A DNA stretch of 64,000 nt from Tetradesmus obliquus (taxonomy: Eukaryota; Chlorophyta; Chlorophyceae; Sphaeropleales; Scenedesmaceae): assembly GCA_030272155.1 (NCBI GenBank), contig CP126191.1, positions 6,842,501-6,906,500 of the forward strand. The letters run 5' to 3'. Under the pieces are notes generated by a model that searched no databases, was not told where the DNA came from, and saw only the letters and a program-made list of their open reading frames with translations. Position numbers and translations under genes: made by a program. This document shows positions 21,478 through 35,800 of the stretch, piece by piece (within the stretch, counting starts at the first letter, position 1; every line of letters begins with the position of its first letter).

Positions 21478-22935
21478 TGCTGACGTACTTGCTGGCGGCA
21501 GCTGCGTCTGCGCACTGCATCATGGGCTGCTTTCAAGGTTTGATTCTTTCACAGGCGGAGACAGGCTTCCTAGTAGGTGCCGGTTTGAACTGGGCAATTG
21601 CATAGCTGGGTTGAACTGGGCAGTTGCATAGCACTTTTTTTGTAAAGTATAGCGTCAGGACTGTGCTGGCACCGACTTGGTTAGGGTTGTTGTTGTTCAC
21701 CCCCAGATGCGGCGACCTCCTGCAGCCAGCATGGCGCTGGCAGCACTTACGTTACAGATAGTTGCAGGTTTGCACATGATAAATGTTGCAAGCAACACGC
21801 CCTGTGGCCGTCATGATAACGCAACTGCATCATGTCGTTCACAACGCTGTCAAGCACAAACTAGGATCAGCTCGTCGGCCGTCAACCATATGTGAAACTA
21901 CTTGTGGCCATCTGTGAAACAACTTGTTACCGTGACTACTTGCATGGGAGTCTGCTAAGACAGCGCAGCTGTGTCAACATGTTGCACAGCTGCATCCGCT
22001 GCCCATGATAATGCCACAAGCATTGCCGCGCAAGCAGCTGCTGCTAGCAAGGCGGCCTACGAAAGCATGCACAAAAGTTACTAGTGCCCTGAGCAGAGAT
22101 TGTCCCTGAAACAACCGCACAACTGCACAACATGAGTACAAAGCATTGAGGTCAAAAACATGGTCTGCTACTTCTGCACACAACACATTCGGTAGGTAAA
22201 AGCAGCACAACACTCCGCACCGCACCGCAGTGTGTGCTGCTGGCAGAGCAAATGTACACAGGTGATGATATACAGGGCCGGCGCACGAAACACAAGCGCC
22301 AGAACCGGACACGCGGCTACAGCTGCCTGGCAGGCCTTCACAGCAACACATTTGAGCTGCTGCACACGGCAATCAAGCATGCATGAGCAACCCATGCGTG
22401 CAAGCTTGCCATGCGTTAGTTGTATACATGCCCTGTGCAAAGCTGCTGCATACGAGCACAGTAGCTGCTCCAGTTGCAGCACAAGGCACAAAGCACAAGC
22501 TGCTGAAGCATCCGGCACCACGCGCCCAACCGCCTGCCTGTCGTGCATGCAACCGCACGCATAAGCATATGAATAATCTACACTCGTTGCTGCGCACACA
22601 TAGCACGGTGCACAGTATAGGTGCACACAATGCCACCCCTGCAGCAAGATGCTGCACGCACAGCTAGCACTGCACAGCAATCGCCAGCACCCTAACAGCC
22701 AGAGCACCCTGCAGCCACCTTCAATGCCCCGCCAAAGCTGCATGCCACCCTTGAAACTCACCCCTGTCCTACAGCTACCCAGCCGCTGCTGCAGCATCCA
22801 CCGGCCAACGCCAGCGACACACATCCCCGTCTCATGCGCTGCGTCCGCTACAGGAGCCCGCACTCGCCACTTTGAAACCCACAACAACTACTAGCCCACG
22901 TGCCAACTACTACTGGCTCGCGCCCGCTGCGAACC
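21478..22935. other. Convergent intergenic region
   Basis: It lies between the 3' ends of two converging genes, so it should be mostly 3' untranslated sequence. A ~24-base tandem duplication occurs at about 21587-21632 (GAACTGGGCA[A/G]TTGCATAGC twice). No further gene is supported. Confidence 0.55.
21641..21645 (+). terminator. TGTAA poly(A) signal candidate
   Basis: TGTAA follows a run of T about 165 bases after the stop codon of the fusion gene, at the position expected for a chlorophyte polyadenylation signal. Confidence 0.5.
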
Positions 22936-25900
22936 CTAAGACAGGTCGAAGGAGCCCTGGCCCTCCCGGATCGCAAACATGATGCGCTCCCTCATCACCT
23001 CCTTGCAGCTGTACGGCGGCAGCTTAATGTAATTCGCGCACGTCATCACGCTGGGCAAATCTCCGTCCGCCAGCGGCGTGCCGTTGCTCCAGTCCATGGA
23101 GGCAGCGCTGGGCGGTGTGGGGCCGTCGCTGGGCGGCAGCAGGCTGGGGTGCTTGCGCACCACGGTCAGCCGCGGCTGCAGCGCGGCGATGCCGCCGGGC
23201 GGCAGGCGCGGGCAGCCCGTGACGAAGCGCAGGAAGCGGCGCTGGTCCGCGGTGTCCAGCTCCGACAGGATCTCCAGCAGGTGCCTGCGGGAGGACACAT
23301 TGAGATGTCAACGGCAGGAGGTCCAAGACGCGGTTAAGAAGGCAGTTGTGTGTGTCACAGCAGCAGCAGGAACTGTGGCATCAGCTGGGCATCCAGTGGC
23401 AGCCCGCCAGCGACAGAACTCCGCCTAAACCCATTGGCTGCAACAACGCACTTGCTAGCAGCATGTGCACGCATGCAGCCGCAGCTGCGCAGCACCAACC
23501 AGCCTGCGCACCTGACGGGCGTGCTCTGCGCCGTGTAGCCGTGGTCGAAGCGCATGCTGTCTGCCAGCTGCTGCGGCGTCCAGTGCTCGCCCGCGCCGCA
23601 CAGCAGCACCTCCATCTCGTCGTCACGGAACACCTCCAGCGCTGACATGCTGAACACCTGCAGCAGCAGCAGCACGGCAACACAGCAGGCAACAGCACAC
23701 GTTGAGAAGACGGCAGCGTTTAGTAACCAGCAGATGCCTATTCACATGAATTTGTCGGTACATGCAGCTCTGTCTGTCCATCTAGTCATTGATCACAGTA
23801 CAGCAGCCTGAACAGTGCAAGGCCTGCCCATCCCAGCAGCGCATGCCACTGCAGAGAGTTTTGAAAACCCATCAATTCCCCCCACCGCATGCCCCAAACC
23901 GCATGCCCCAACTTCTGTCCTGCAAGCCAGCTTGCAGCCGTAGTGCATCATCATCATCAGCAGCACTAATTCAAGATAACACAAAAACCGCGCACCTCGT
24001 TGAAGCCCTCCCTGAAGGCGCCCATCTGCGCCTCAATGCCCGCGCCCAGTGAGGCGTCCACCACAGCCTGGATGTAGGCCACCAGGTTGGCGCTGTCCAC
24101 AGCCACGTCAGAGCCGCCAGCGCACAGCTCGTACGAGGGGTCGCCTGCAGGTGCAGGCATACAGCAGCAGAGGGATGAGAGCCAGCCGCAGCCACACAGG
24201 TGTGCGTGGTTGTGCAGAATCTGCCGACGCGGTATATAAATGCGGCTGGCTAATGTAGCAAACACAAAACAGCCTGCAGCACCTTCACAACCTGCATTGC
24301 TGCACGTGGCTCATCATGTTGGTGCTAAGCCACTGCAGGCATCCAAACGTGCGCAGAGCATGCAAACAGGTGCAAGCGAAAGCCTATCTAGCACGCTCTG
24401 ATGCTGCTTGCCACACCGCAGCCAGTCAGCACACCCTCCCCTACTACACCCCCAGCACACCCACCCACCCCACCCACCAGGCAGTGTGAAGCTCAGGCAC
24501 AGGTCCTCCACTGCGCAGCCGTCCACCACCACAGGCCCAGCACCCCCAGCAGCAGCATGCGCCGCTGCTGCTGCCGCCAGCCGCTCCAGGCTAGCCCCAA
24601 GCCCCGGGTCAACCTGCCCCACATCAAACAGGTCCAGCGGCCGGCCCAGCGCAGCCCTGAAGAACACAGGGTTCAGCGGAAGGTCCAGCAGCCGGTTGTC
24701 CTGCAGGGCCTTGGCCACAGCCCGCCCCAGCAGCCGGAAGTGCTCCACCACGGCCGCATGCGGGCTGCGCTTCTGCTCCGGCAGCGGCGCGGGGAACAGC
24801 CCGTGCGGCGCGTACACGTAGTCGGCCGCTGTTGATGCCGCCTGCTCGTGCGAGACCACCTCCTGGTGCAGCTGCACACCGCCTGCATCAGAGCCGCCGC
24901 GGCTGCCTGCCGCCGCACCAGGCTGCTGCTGCTGCTGCTGCCCGGCGTCGCTGCCGCCTGCCTTGCCAGCTGCTGCCGCCGCCACTGCTGCTGCATCAGC
25001 GGCGTCTGCGGGCGTCTCGTCCAGCGCGTGCTGCTGCTGCGGCTCTGGCGGCTCCTCGTGGCGCCACAGGCCCAGCGCCTTGCGCTGCAGCTCGTGGCTG
25101 AGCATGGTGTAGAACTCCAGCGTGGGGCCCAGCCCTGTGCCCACCTCGCCAAAGTACTCCAGCTCCAGCACCGCGCGGTGCTTCGCATACAGCTCCATCA
25201 CCTGGCACAGCAACGCGGCAGTGCAGGTGAGGCACGCAGGCAAAAAGTTGAGCGCAGAAACTAGAGCTGCAGCTCCAAGCGAAGGAGCACACTCTCAACA
25301 TAAAAAGCAAGCTTGCAGCAGCAGCAGCAGCACCAACACCTACCTTTCCTTTGTCATTCAGCTACTCAGTGGCTGGTGCACTGCTGCAGCACAGCAGTAC
25401 TGACAATGTTTCATTGAACCCCTGTAACTATCTGCCCCTAAACCACCTTTACCTTTGCTTGAGCATGACTTGGTGCCAGCTGAGGCTACAAAACATGCCA
25501 AAGTGTCACTGCTGTCACTGCTGCTGCTGCCACCAAGCTGCATCACCACCACCCAGCCGCTCACCTTGACCGCAGAGTCCAGGATGCGCCGCCGCGACAC
25601 GCGCACTTTCTGCCGCTGCAGCCGCCCGATGCGTAGCTCGCGCCCGTCCCGCTCCAGCGCCCCACCCAGCCCCTCAGCCGCCTGCTGCTGGTGCATGTGG
25701 TGCAGCGCGCGGCCCAGGCCAAAGGCCGTCGAATAGAAGTAGCGCCGCCGCACCTCAAAGGGGAACAGGAAGCGGCAGCTAACCACCAGCTGGTGGCACC
25801 ACGCAGGGATGCCGCCGCCGCAGATGGACAGCACGTCCTTGAGCTGCTGCGCGAGCTTGTTGCCGAGCTTGCTGCTGATGAACTCGTCACGCGGCACGTG

Positions 25901-28900
25901 CGCGAGCGCCATCTGGCCTGCTGCCGCCTGCACTGCTGCTATGCCGACTGCCTCTTCCTCTGCTGTAGCCGGCTGGCTGCTGGCTGCTGCTGCTGCTGTG
26001 TCTGGCTTGGCAGTTGCTGCTGCTGCGCCGGGCAGCAGCTGCAGCTCATGGCTTGCTAACACGCGGGGCGCTAGCCTATTGATGACCTCTAGCAGCTGCA
26101 CTAGCCGCAGAATGTCTAGGCATGACTCAGGCGCTGATAGATTGCTAGGCAGCTGCACAGACAGCAGCTCCCCTAGCGGTGACTGCCGCCAGTGGCTCAC
26201 TGCACCAGCGCCTGCTGCTGCTGCTGCTGCCTCACCCGCTGCTGCTGCTGCTGGCGGCACGCTGCCTTGCCGGCCCATGCTGCCCTGCCTGCTTGGCGCC
26301 CCCAATGCGCCGCTGCCTGCACGGCTGCTCGGCCCTGCTGCTGCTGCTGCTTGCTCCTGCGCTTCAGTCACTGCCAGGCGGTAGTGCAGCGTATACACCT
26401 GCTCCCAGAGGTGCCGCCCGCGCCTGCCGCTGCCCCCCAGCCCTGCCTCGTCCCCATTGTCATCATCCTCAGCGCCATTAGCCGCCAGCGTGCTCTGCTG
26501 GATGGCCTGGAACACTGTGCATGCTGCTGCCAGGGGCTGCTCATTCATGTAGAATACAAGCTTGGGGCCGGAGCCTGCACCAGCCACAACAGCGGCTGTG
26601 CGAGCAGCACCATTGGCTGCAGGCGGCGGCGGGGGTGCAGCACTGCTGCGGGCCCAGGGCGCACGCGCATCGCTGCTGCCGCCGCCACCTGCTGCTGCTG
26701 CTGCTGAAGCTGCAGCAGCCTCTGCAGCTCTGCCAGCAGCAGCCGCAGTGTCTGCCGCTGCCCTGCTGCTAGCTGCTGCTGCTGCCGCTGCTTGGCTGGC
26801 TGCTGCGGCGGCCGCTGCCGCTGCTGCTGCCATGCCCTCTGCCAGGTGCAAGTCATGCACCGGCATGGAGCCTATGTCTGCGTCATCCATGTCTTCATCA
26901 TCATCTTCATCGTCATCTTCATGGTCAAAGATGCCATCCTCCATGTCATGGTCCTCATCCATGCCGTCATCGTGCATGTGCTCATCATCATGATCAGACG
27001 GCATCAGCAGATCCTCATCAAACGCGCCGTCATGCTCATCCGACATGCCGTCAGTGGAGCCGGCAGCAGCAGCAGCAGCAGCAGCAGCGCCGCCAGCGCC
27101 ACGGCCGCCTGCCCGCGCCGCCCGCCGCTGGTTCACAGCCTCCTCAGCGCGCGCCTGCGCCTCTGCACGCGCACGGGCTGCCTGTGCCCGAGTCATGCGG
27201 CCGCTGCCCTCAGCATCGGGGATTGGCTGCGCCTTGCTGGCGGCAGGAGGCTGCTGCGAGCTGCCTCGCCCTGCTGCTGCTGCTGAGCCTTCCCTGCTGC
27301 TGCCACCCCCTGAGCTGCTGCGCCTGCGGGTTGTGGCACCACCAGAAGCTGCTGGCGCCGGCGTGGCTGCTGCTGCTGCTGGCTGGCTAGCTGCTGCTGC
27401 AGCTGGCTCTGCTGCCCTGCTGCCAGCAGCCGCCGGCTCTGCTGCTGCGCGCAGCCGCAGTGCCTCAAAGGTGCTGCCCCTGTTCACGCGCTGCCACAGG
27501 AAGTCCTCGATGGCAGTCATATTAGCTAGCGGCTCGATGAGCACGATGTTGGCGGGGTACTCCTTGAGGGCGGCCTCCTGCAGGCGGATGGCAAAGCGAG
27601 GGACAGTGCAATGCACCAAAAAACATACTCAATAACGCGCCGAGTGAGCGCCAGCAGGAGGATTGCAGAGTGAGGTTTGTGAGCAGCAGTAATAGAGACT
27701 GGCCCAGCACAACTTCACATAGTGCCAGCAGCCCGACACTGCACAGCTGGCTACCTCAGTCTACAGCAGCGCACACCAGGTGCACACCTCAGGACCCCTT
27801 ACAGCACCAACAGCGACACCCTCAGGGTGTGCAGCCAGCTGCGCGCAGCTGCTCACCTCGGAATGCCGCACCAGGCGCAGCTTGAAAGGCTGCGTCAGCG
27901 CCGCCAGCCCAGACGTCAGGCTGCTGCTGTTGAAACTGCCAGACATGCCGCCAGAGCGGCTCAGCGAGCGGCCCCCAGAGCCGCCAGCCAGCCCCCCACT
28001 GGGCACCAGCCTGCTGCACAGCACAGGGAAGGCCTCAGCTGATGCTAGCGCAGGCTGCAGCTTGCGCACAAGTGCAGCCAGCGGCACGCTGCTCGCTGCT
28101 GCACTCGCCACTGCAGCAGCACCAGCCGCTGCGCCCTTCGCTGCCGCTGCGCCCTTCGCTGCCGCTGCGCCTTGCGCGCTGGCGCCGTCGCTTGCGGCTT
28201 CGTCTGCGTGTGAGGCGAGTGCTGCTACGGTGAAGTTGCGCAGTCGGCGCAGCAGCTGCTCATCGCTCTGCTCAGAGGCCGCCAGGTCTGCGCCCTGCAG
28301 GTAGGCTGTCAGGCGGTTGACTGCGCTGCTGCTGATCATCTCAAACACTGACAAGCTGTTGCTGGTCAGCGCCTGCAGGAGCACAAATCACAGAGTTGAA
28401 AGCAAGCCCAGCACGGAATAATCTTGTACCCTTGCCTTGACCGCCCTCCACTGCCAGCCCTACCAGGGTTCAAATGCCAGCCCTGCCAGGGTTCAAACGT
28501 CGCAAGACAGGCAAACAAACCACAACCATGCATCTGCACTGCAACAGCAACAGAAACCACAGCTGCAATTGCACCACGCTGACTGCTGCTGCCGCTGCTG
28601 CCGCAGCTTCACCAGCCGGTTGTGAACAGCTACGCCCCCTCCCCATGCCTGGCTGTGCCCACCCACCTCCAAAAGTGCTGGCATGCACGCATCGTCGCTT
28701 GCTAGGCGGTCGCACAGCTGCCGCAGCTGTTGCAGCCCCTCACTCTCCAGCCCTGCTGCTGCGCCAGGCCCGCCGGCCTTGAAGTGCAGCTGCTTGAACG
28801 CAGCTGCGCGCCGCGCGACAGCGTCCCTCAAGCTGAGGCTGGGCGTGCGCAGCGACTCAACAGCGCTGGGCCCGGCGCGCTCTGCTGCTGCTGCTGCTGC

Positions 28901-31900
28901 TGGCTCCTTGGCATCGTCCCTAGTCTGCATGGCAGTGCACACGCGCACAAAGAGGCTACTGTTCAGCACAAGGGCACACACAGAACTTGCATGAAGAGCA
29001 GTCTCCGCTGCGCCATTCAGACAGGAGCAGACAACAGCAGTGGGAAAGGAGCTGGCCCCACAGCACAGCATACGCTGCTGCAGGCCCTCGCAGCACCATA
29101 CGCTGCAATGCTCAGCAGTAGCCAGCAGCCCACCATCACCAAACCCCAGCCCACCTGATCGGCCTTTGATGAGCGCCGCGAGCGCGTGATGGGCGGCGAC
29201 GGCGGTGGCAGGTCTGCAGATGGCCCCGCGCCGGACGAGCTGCGACAGCCGCCGCCCTCCTCGGCAGCAGCCGCCACCGCAGCAGCAGCGCGCGCGCCTG
29301 CCGCTGCAGGCAAAGATGAGGCCAGCTGCTCCAGCGCGTGCGCCACGCCCTCCTTGACGAAAAACCCCGCAAAGATCTGCGGGAGTTTGGCCATAAGGAT
29401 CTCTGCCATCTGTATTGCCGCTGCCTGCGCCTTGATGTCCCTGCCGCACAGCAGGCCTGCCACGAAGCTGCTGATGGGCAGCTCAGCCAGCACGGCCTGC
29501 AGCTGGCTAGGGGCGCCGAGTGCCAGCAGCTTCACTACGGTGGCCAGGCAGCGGCTGCGCACTGTGGGCATGACTGTGGAGGAGTACACCTGCAGGTGCA
29601 GCAGGAGAGGGAGGAACATAGGCCAACACAGCATCACATAAGGTTACTTGTGAGTTGACGTGGCCAGCAGCGTGGCTTGCAGCAGTAGACAAATGCAACT
29701 GATGGATCGCAGGCGCGCCTCAGGGCCAATGCTTACGATAGGGGTGCGCCATGCTGCTGGCTGGCATGTCAGATGCTGTGCTATTCTCACAACTGCACGG
29801 CTGGCCAGACCTGCAGACCCGCAGCGCTCACCTGCAGAGTGAGTGGCAGCAGGCTCTGACAGATGGTCATCACCATCTCAGGCTCACTGGCCAGAAACTC
29901 CGACAGCGAGTCTGAACGCCCGCCCGCTGCTGCTGCTGCTGCACCGCTGCTGCTCGCGACCGCTGCCGCAATGCCGCCGTGCGTGGGCAGGTCCCTCAGC
30001 AGCATGTCGCTTGCATCAGGCACTGCAGGCAGCAGCTCATGCGCCAGCGTCATCACCTCCGCCAGCTGGTCTGGTGTGCGCAGCACGCTGCCGCTGGCGC
30101 TGCCGCTGCTGCCCAGCATGGAGCAGTTTGCCAGCAGCTGCCGCAGCGTGTCCACCACCCCTGCCTTCAGCAGCTGCTGCGCAATGGCAGGCGAGCCGCT
30201 GGCACATGTAGACAGCAGCTTAACCATGCCAAAGTACGTGCCGACAGATGTTTGTGTGGAGCTGCCGCCCGCGCCTGCCTCATTAATGCTGATCAGCTGC
30301 AGCGCCTGGTTGATCAGGCCTGCGCTCTGCAGCTGCTCCAGCAGCGGCGCATGGTGCGCATACGCCTCTGCAATCGCCAGCAGCGCCATGCACGCATTGT
30401 CCACAACCTTTGCGTCCTGATACTGCAGCAAGTTGCACAGGATCGGCAGCGCGTCTTTGACGGCTGACACATGTGACGGCCCCAGGCCCGTGCACATGGC
30501 TGCTGCTGTCGCCACTGCGGTGCGCTGCACGCCTGTGGGGAAGAAGTCCAGAAAAGACAGCACCGCCAGCAGCCCGCCGTGCTGCAGCAGCGCCCCGGGG
30601 TGCTCATGCGAGAGCTTCTCCAGCGCCTGCAGCGACTGCTCAGCCAGGTCAATGTACTCAATGGTGAGCAGCCGCTCGCAGAAGGCTGGTACTGCGCCGT
30701 GGCGCACGATGGCGCCGCAGGAGGCCGGCAGCACGTCTGCCATGAAGGTGAGCGCGCGGGCTGCCAGCAGCATGATGTCAGGGTTGTGCTCCATGCCCAG
30801 CAGCTGCACCTGCGAGATGAAAAAAGGCAGAGTGTTTTTGTGTTGCAGGCGAGTGGTGTATGAGTGTGTGGCGGCAGGGTGTGGCTGAGCTGGGGACAAC
30901 AGGATTTATGCGTGCGTGCAAGCAAACACGTGCAACAGCGCAGGTGCCGCTGTGCCGTTGTGCGTGCAGGCAACCGTTGCTGATCCAGCACCAATGTGCT
31001 CAGGCCCGGTGGATAGGCTGCGCTGACATGAACCTGGTTGCTGCAAAGCATGCGTAGCTGCGGCTGCATGCAAGGCAGCTTCCACTGCCAGTTCCCTGCA
31101 CTGACGCTACCGCAGGTCCACTGCTGCTGCTGCTGCGCTCACCAGCAGCGGCACCACTTGCTCGATGGGGAAAGTGGTCAGCGACTCCTCTGTGGAGATG
31201 GACAGCAGCTCGCACAGCTCCGACAGCGACGACAGCTGCGCGCCCTCATCATCAAACTGCTTCATGCCAGCCATGATGCCCTGCAGGAAGGTGCCAGCCA
31301 ACAATGTGAGCAACCAATGAGCACCTTGTCCAGCTTGACTGGCACTGTGTTTGCTGCTGTGCCTGATTGCTGGCTGCTACTGCTAAAACTGCTGCAAAGC
31401 ATTGCTGTGCTCATGGCTAAGAGCTTAGGAAAGCTGTGGTGCAGGTTGTTGAAAGCACCCAGATAACACTACGCCACGCCAACTGCTGTGGCAACCCAGC
31501 TCCTGGCCAGAGGCTGCTGATAAAGCTATGCATGCAACCTGCCGGCAGATAGCATATGTTTGCATGTGCTATGGCATCCTCCCATCCTGCTGTAGGCTGA
31601 AAACAGGTCCAGCTGCCCTGCTGCACCTGGCTCCTGCTGCTGCTGCCACACACCTTGATGCGCACACCAGACATGGGCATCATGTCCTCAAAATTGGCTC
31701 CAAGCTTGCGAAGCAGGCCTTGCAGTGCACTGCAGGCAGCAGGAAACAAGTTCATAATCTACTCCCTCTGCACACCGAGCAGTACTACAACAATGTTGGC
31801 TGCTGCAACATGCTTGCAGGCTCCTGCAAAGCGGCAACGGCAACAGCAGCAGCAGTGCTGCGGCGCAAGTGCATTGCCCACCTGCCAGCTGCACCAAAGT

Positions 31901-32430
31901 TCCTGCCAAACATGTCTCCCATATCCTGCAGTGAGCAGGCAGGGCAGAACGAGGCAGCGTGAGTGTGGCTATAGTCCTGCAAGCCAGCATGGGCTGGGCC
32001 AAGGCATGCAGTCATGGCTGGCTCTGCTCACCCTTTCGTCCTCGCCCCCGCCTGAGGGGGCATCGCCGCGCGAGTTGCGCCTGCCGGATCGATCCATGGA
32101 GTCGTCTGGCTGTTGGTTGTCCTGCGCACGACCAGCTGCAGGCTCTGCTGGCCCTGGCTGTGCGAGGGCAGCAGGAGGTGCCTGTGCAGCCTGATCGGGA
32201 GCTGCCTGAGCCTCAGCAGCTGTGTCTGGCGTGCTTCTAGACCTAGGTGTGCGCTGCTGAGTTGCTCGCTTGCCGCTGCGAGTACTCCTGGGCGCCGGAG
32301 CTGCAGCAAGGCCTTGGTGCTGTGTCTGGCGCTGTGCTGCCCCGCGAGTACGCTTAGCTGGACCTTGCTGACCTGCTTTTGGCTCAGTATCTGCTTCACC
32401 CTTGCGTTTGGCAGAGTTTCTAGTTTCCAT
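22936..32430 (-). CDS. UPL3: HECT-type E3 ubiquitin ligase, UPL3/TRIP12 family
   Basis: Transfers ubiquitin from an E2 through a catalytic cysteine. Exons in coding order: 32032-32430, 31882-31925, 31654-31729, 31143-31280, 29832-30809, 29155-29589, 28667-28924, 27857-28372, 25565-27577, 24478-25201, 23996-24144, 23512-23657, 22936-23284; total 6225 bases, 2074 residues, every phase agreeing. The N-terminus begins METRNSAKRKG, like plant UPL3. It is followed by armadillo-type repeats (ALQGLLRKLGANFEDMMP, ESLTTFPIEQVVPLL, NPDIMLLAARALTFMADVLP, LTIEYIDLAEQSLQALEK), then a long Ala-rich linker with an Asp/Glu/His-rich patch near 26870-27040. The C-terminal HECT domain runs from ELYAKHRAVLELEYFGEVG to LPSVMTCANYIKLPPYS (active Cys) and EGQGSFDLS at the stop. 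In Arabidopsis this family controls endoreduplication and proteasome-linked transcription factor turnover. Confidence 0.95.
26860..27045 (-). other. Acidic Asp/His/Glu-rich patch within the HECT ligase
   Basis: The coding strand reads almost only Asp, Glu, His and Met here (for example DHDDEHMHDDGMDEDHDM). Codons are built from GAT/GAC/CAT repeats rather than CAG. It is probably disordered, possibly metal- or histone-binding; that is inference. Confidence 0.75.
28449..28497 (+). repeat. 23-bp tandem duplication in a HECT-gene intron
   Basis: Two adjacent near-identical 23-base units (ccagccct[a/g]ccagggttcaaa plus two bases) lie in the intron between the exons ending at 28924 and 28372. Confidence 0.85.
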
Positions 32431-32837
32431 CAGGGCAGGAAGCAAGCCTGCAGGCTGAGATATTGGCCATGAAGCGCACAGCAATGGTACAATAATGACT
32501 GTAAGGGCTCAAAACCAACTTAGCTCTCCACCTACTCTCTGCTGAGCCGCAGTATGAGGCCCCACAGTGGGAGAACCTTCATGGCAGCTGAACAGGCAGT
32601 AACAAGTGGTACTCCCAGGTACAATTTGCATTTTGATGTTACCCAGAGGTAAGTATGTGTCGCTTGACCTTTAGTATGTTGCATTGTTTGCAATTAGGAG
32701 ACACCCACTGTGTGCAAAGCAAGCAGTGCTGAGTGTGAGCAGTACACAATGGCACCTGACAGATGATTGCTCATCCTGCATGGTCACAGTCGCTGAAAGT
32801 AATCCCTATCTACTGATCGCACCAAAATACAGTCTTC
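32431..32837. promoter_or_regulatory. Divergent promoter region between UPL3 and NUP214 genes
   Basis: 407 bases separate opposite start codons. The stretch is poorer in triplet repeats and more A/T rich than the flanking exons. No specific element is named. Confidence 0.5.
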
Positions 32838-35800
32838 ATGATTGACGTCGCGCCTCCTGAGCGCGCTGACGAGGCGGAGAGTGCAGAGTTGGGATACTTC
32901 TTCCAGTCAGCAGGTGTAATCAAGTTCTCCGATGCTGAGAGCAAAGCACCTGGTTTTTCAGCGGCTGTCGCATGCGCAGATCGCTATGGCGTGGTGGTCT
33001 ACAGCGACATGACCTGTGAGTAGTCACTGGGCAGTCGAGCAGCAGGACTGGCAGCCAAGGCAAGGCTGTAGCAGCTATGCACACCTTAACTGCTGGCACT
33101 GCCTGCCATCACTGCTCTCAAAGTGACTGTACTGCTTGAGTGTGCGTAAAACGGGCCTGCTCTGTCTGCCTTGGTGCGGCAGCAACATGATCCTTGTCTG
33201 ACGCTTTCGTGTTCTGTTGCAGCTGTTTATGTTGCCTTCACCAATCAGCTGCTGAAGGCGGCCAGCAATGATGTGAAGAGGTAGGCGACAGGGAAGGAAG
33301 CGCGTATGGCGCTATGAATGCAACACAGCACATGGTTTCAGAGCAGCAGGAACGTTACCAGTGCACTGGAGCAGCAGCGGTCGACCGGCTGCAGCAGAGA
33401 GCTGCTGCCTCTTAGATAGCACCAGCCGCAGTACAGCAGCAGATACGGTAGCAGCAGCAGTGACAGCAGCAGCAGCAGTGTCAGTGTTTGTGGGTTTGTC
33501 CCACCAGCGCAGTTGAAATTGGGTGGCTACAGCAGCTGAATGTGCGCTACTTACAACGCTTGAGCAGCAGCGACCTGCTACCCTGTGCTGGGTCGTTTAT
33601 TGCTAGCACGCAGTTTTAACAATCAGCATTGATCAACATTGCTGCATAATGATCCTGGTGGCACGGTTGCAGCAGCGAGGCCATGGTGGCTTCTTACAGG
33701 CATTTACGCTCAAGCAGGTGCATGCCTGCACCGCTTCAACCATCAGCTCTGCTGTTGATTCTTAGCACATGCGCGCTCCGCCCACAACTCTACTCCCAAA
33801 CGTCTGCAATGTTGGCTGTGCATCTGCATCTTGCAGGAAGCCTCACTCCTGCTTTCCTGTTCGTCTGTTATTGTTTTCCGCTGCCCCGCAGCCCTGAGGT
33901 GCTGGACCCAGCCACAGTATGTGTGGCCAGCCTGCCGCTGCCAGGCGTCACCAGCCTCTCCCTATCCGCCGACCAGCTGCTGCTCGCAGCTGTCACAGGA
34001 ACCGGTGTCCAGGTGTACAGCCTGCCGCACCTGCTGCACCACCAGTCTGATGCGCCAGTGGCTAGCCTAGACCTAGGCAGGGACCTGGTGCAGTTCTCAT
34101 GGTGCCCAGATGATTCAGGCAGGGACAGTGCGGCCAGCTACCTGGCACTCACGTGTGACCGCGTGCTGCTGCATGGCAGTCTTGTGTCTGGTTCTGCGGC
34201 GCTGGCGGATGGTGTGGAGTGTGCGGCGTGGTCGCCGGATGGGCAGCACATTGCATACAGCAGCGGCAGCAGGCTGGTGGTCACTGCGCCGGATTGGAAG
34301 GACTCCGCTTTCACTGTCAACATCCCGGCGCCAGAGGGTGAAGGTGAGGGTGGCGCTGTGATCGATGGAAACTGTTGGTGCGTGCGTGCTGGTCTGCACT
34401 ATACAATTACTTCATACCATTTATGTGACTGCACACTACTACTTTTTGCACACAACTCGCTAGCCTGGATTACTTGCTCCTCTTGCATGCACCTTGTCGG
34501 CTGGCTACTGTGCAACTCCACACCTGTCAACCCATCTGCCCGCATTCCCTCCCCACCCACCCTTCACTGCAGATGGTGATGGCGAGTTCCTGCTGGACAG
34601 CATGGCCTGGCCTGCGCCGCGCAGCATCGCCGCCAGCGGGCTGTGGTATGACGTGGACAATGAGGATGAGCCGGAGTCCATGGATGCATATCTGCTGGCC
34701 ATCACCTGGCAGGCCTGGCAGGGCGAGGCTGCGGCAGCGCCAGCTGGCCTGGAGGCGCGGCTGACTAGCTACGTGACGCTGCAGGTGCGGGGCAAGGGTG
34801 CATGGTATAGCCAGTGCATAGCAGCACTGCAACGTACACGCAAAGCAACCATTCGCTGTGGGGTACCATTGGCGTGGTGGAGCGTTAGGGGTATGTTGAA
34901 AGCCTGTCGTTGAAGTTGAAGACAGCTGTAGTAGCGGCTGACACGCGCAACCACAGCTTACCGTGTCTGTAGCAGCAGCTGCAGCTTGACCCCTCCCTCT
35001 CACTCCTCCGCACCCCTCCTTGCTCACCAAGCATCAACGCATGCGTGTTCTTCTCCTTGCTGCATCTCTTCCCTCCAGAACGAGGACGAGGAGCCCGGCT
35101 GCGGCACCAACCAGTGGCCCTACCTGAAGGCCGCCTACGTGGCGCCCTGGCAGCTGCTAGTTCACGGCCACCGCAAGTCCTGCGACGACCACATCCGGCT
35201 CATGCTGCTGGGCGGGGAGCGCCCCGTGGCGCTGGACCAGGCGGAGACCAAGCTGGTGGCGCCTGTGCCTACTGTGGCTGAGGGCGAGAACTTTGTCACT
35301 GGCCTGGCTCTGGACTACAGCAACCAGGTGGGGGGCGGCAGGGGGGTGCATGGCTGTGTGTGCGGCGCTGCGCTAGCGTCGAGTGTGCTGCTGAGCCCTG
35401 TTGATTTCGTGTGGTTGAAGCGGGTCGGGGTCGTGCTGATGAGTAGCTCTGTATGTTGGTCTTTGAGACAGCAGCAGCAGCTGCACAATCGACCGGGCAT
35501 TGGACATGCAGGACTTGAGCTGTAATTTTCTCCCACTGCTGCTGCTGCTGCTGCTGCTGCTGCCGCCTCTTGCAGGAGTTGATCCCGCACCCCATGGACG
35601 AGACCAAGCCTGACGTGCCGTGCAGCGCCGTGCTGCTGGCCGCCAGCGTGGACGGCGTGCTGCGGCTGTACCGCCTGGCCAACTTCCTGCAAGATGGTGG
35701 GCTGGCGCGGGAGCCGCAGCAGATGCCGGCGGGACTGCCGCCGCAGCTGCTGATGGCGCTGGCTGCAGCGCAGCAGGCCCTGCAGGAGGAGGTGAGGTGC

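Noticed and set aside
28449-28497. tRNA-like GGGTTCAAA boxes
   Set aside because: The B-box-like sequence occurs twice as part of a tandem repeat, with no matching A box, anticodon stem or acceptor stem.
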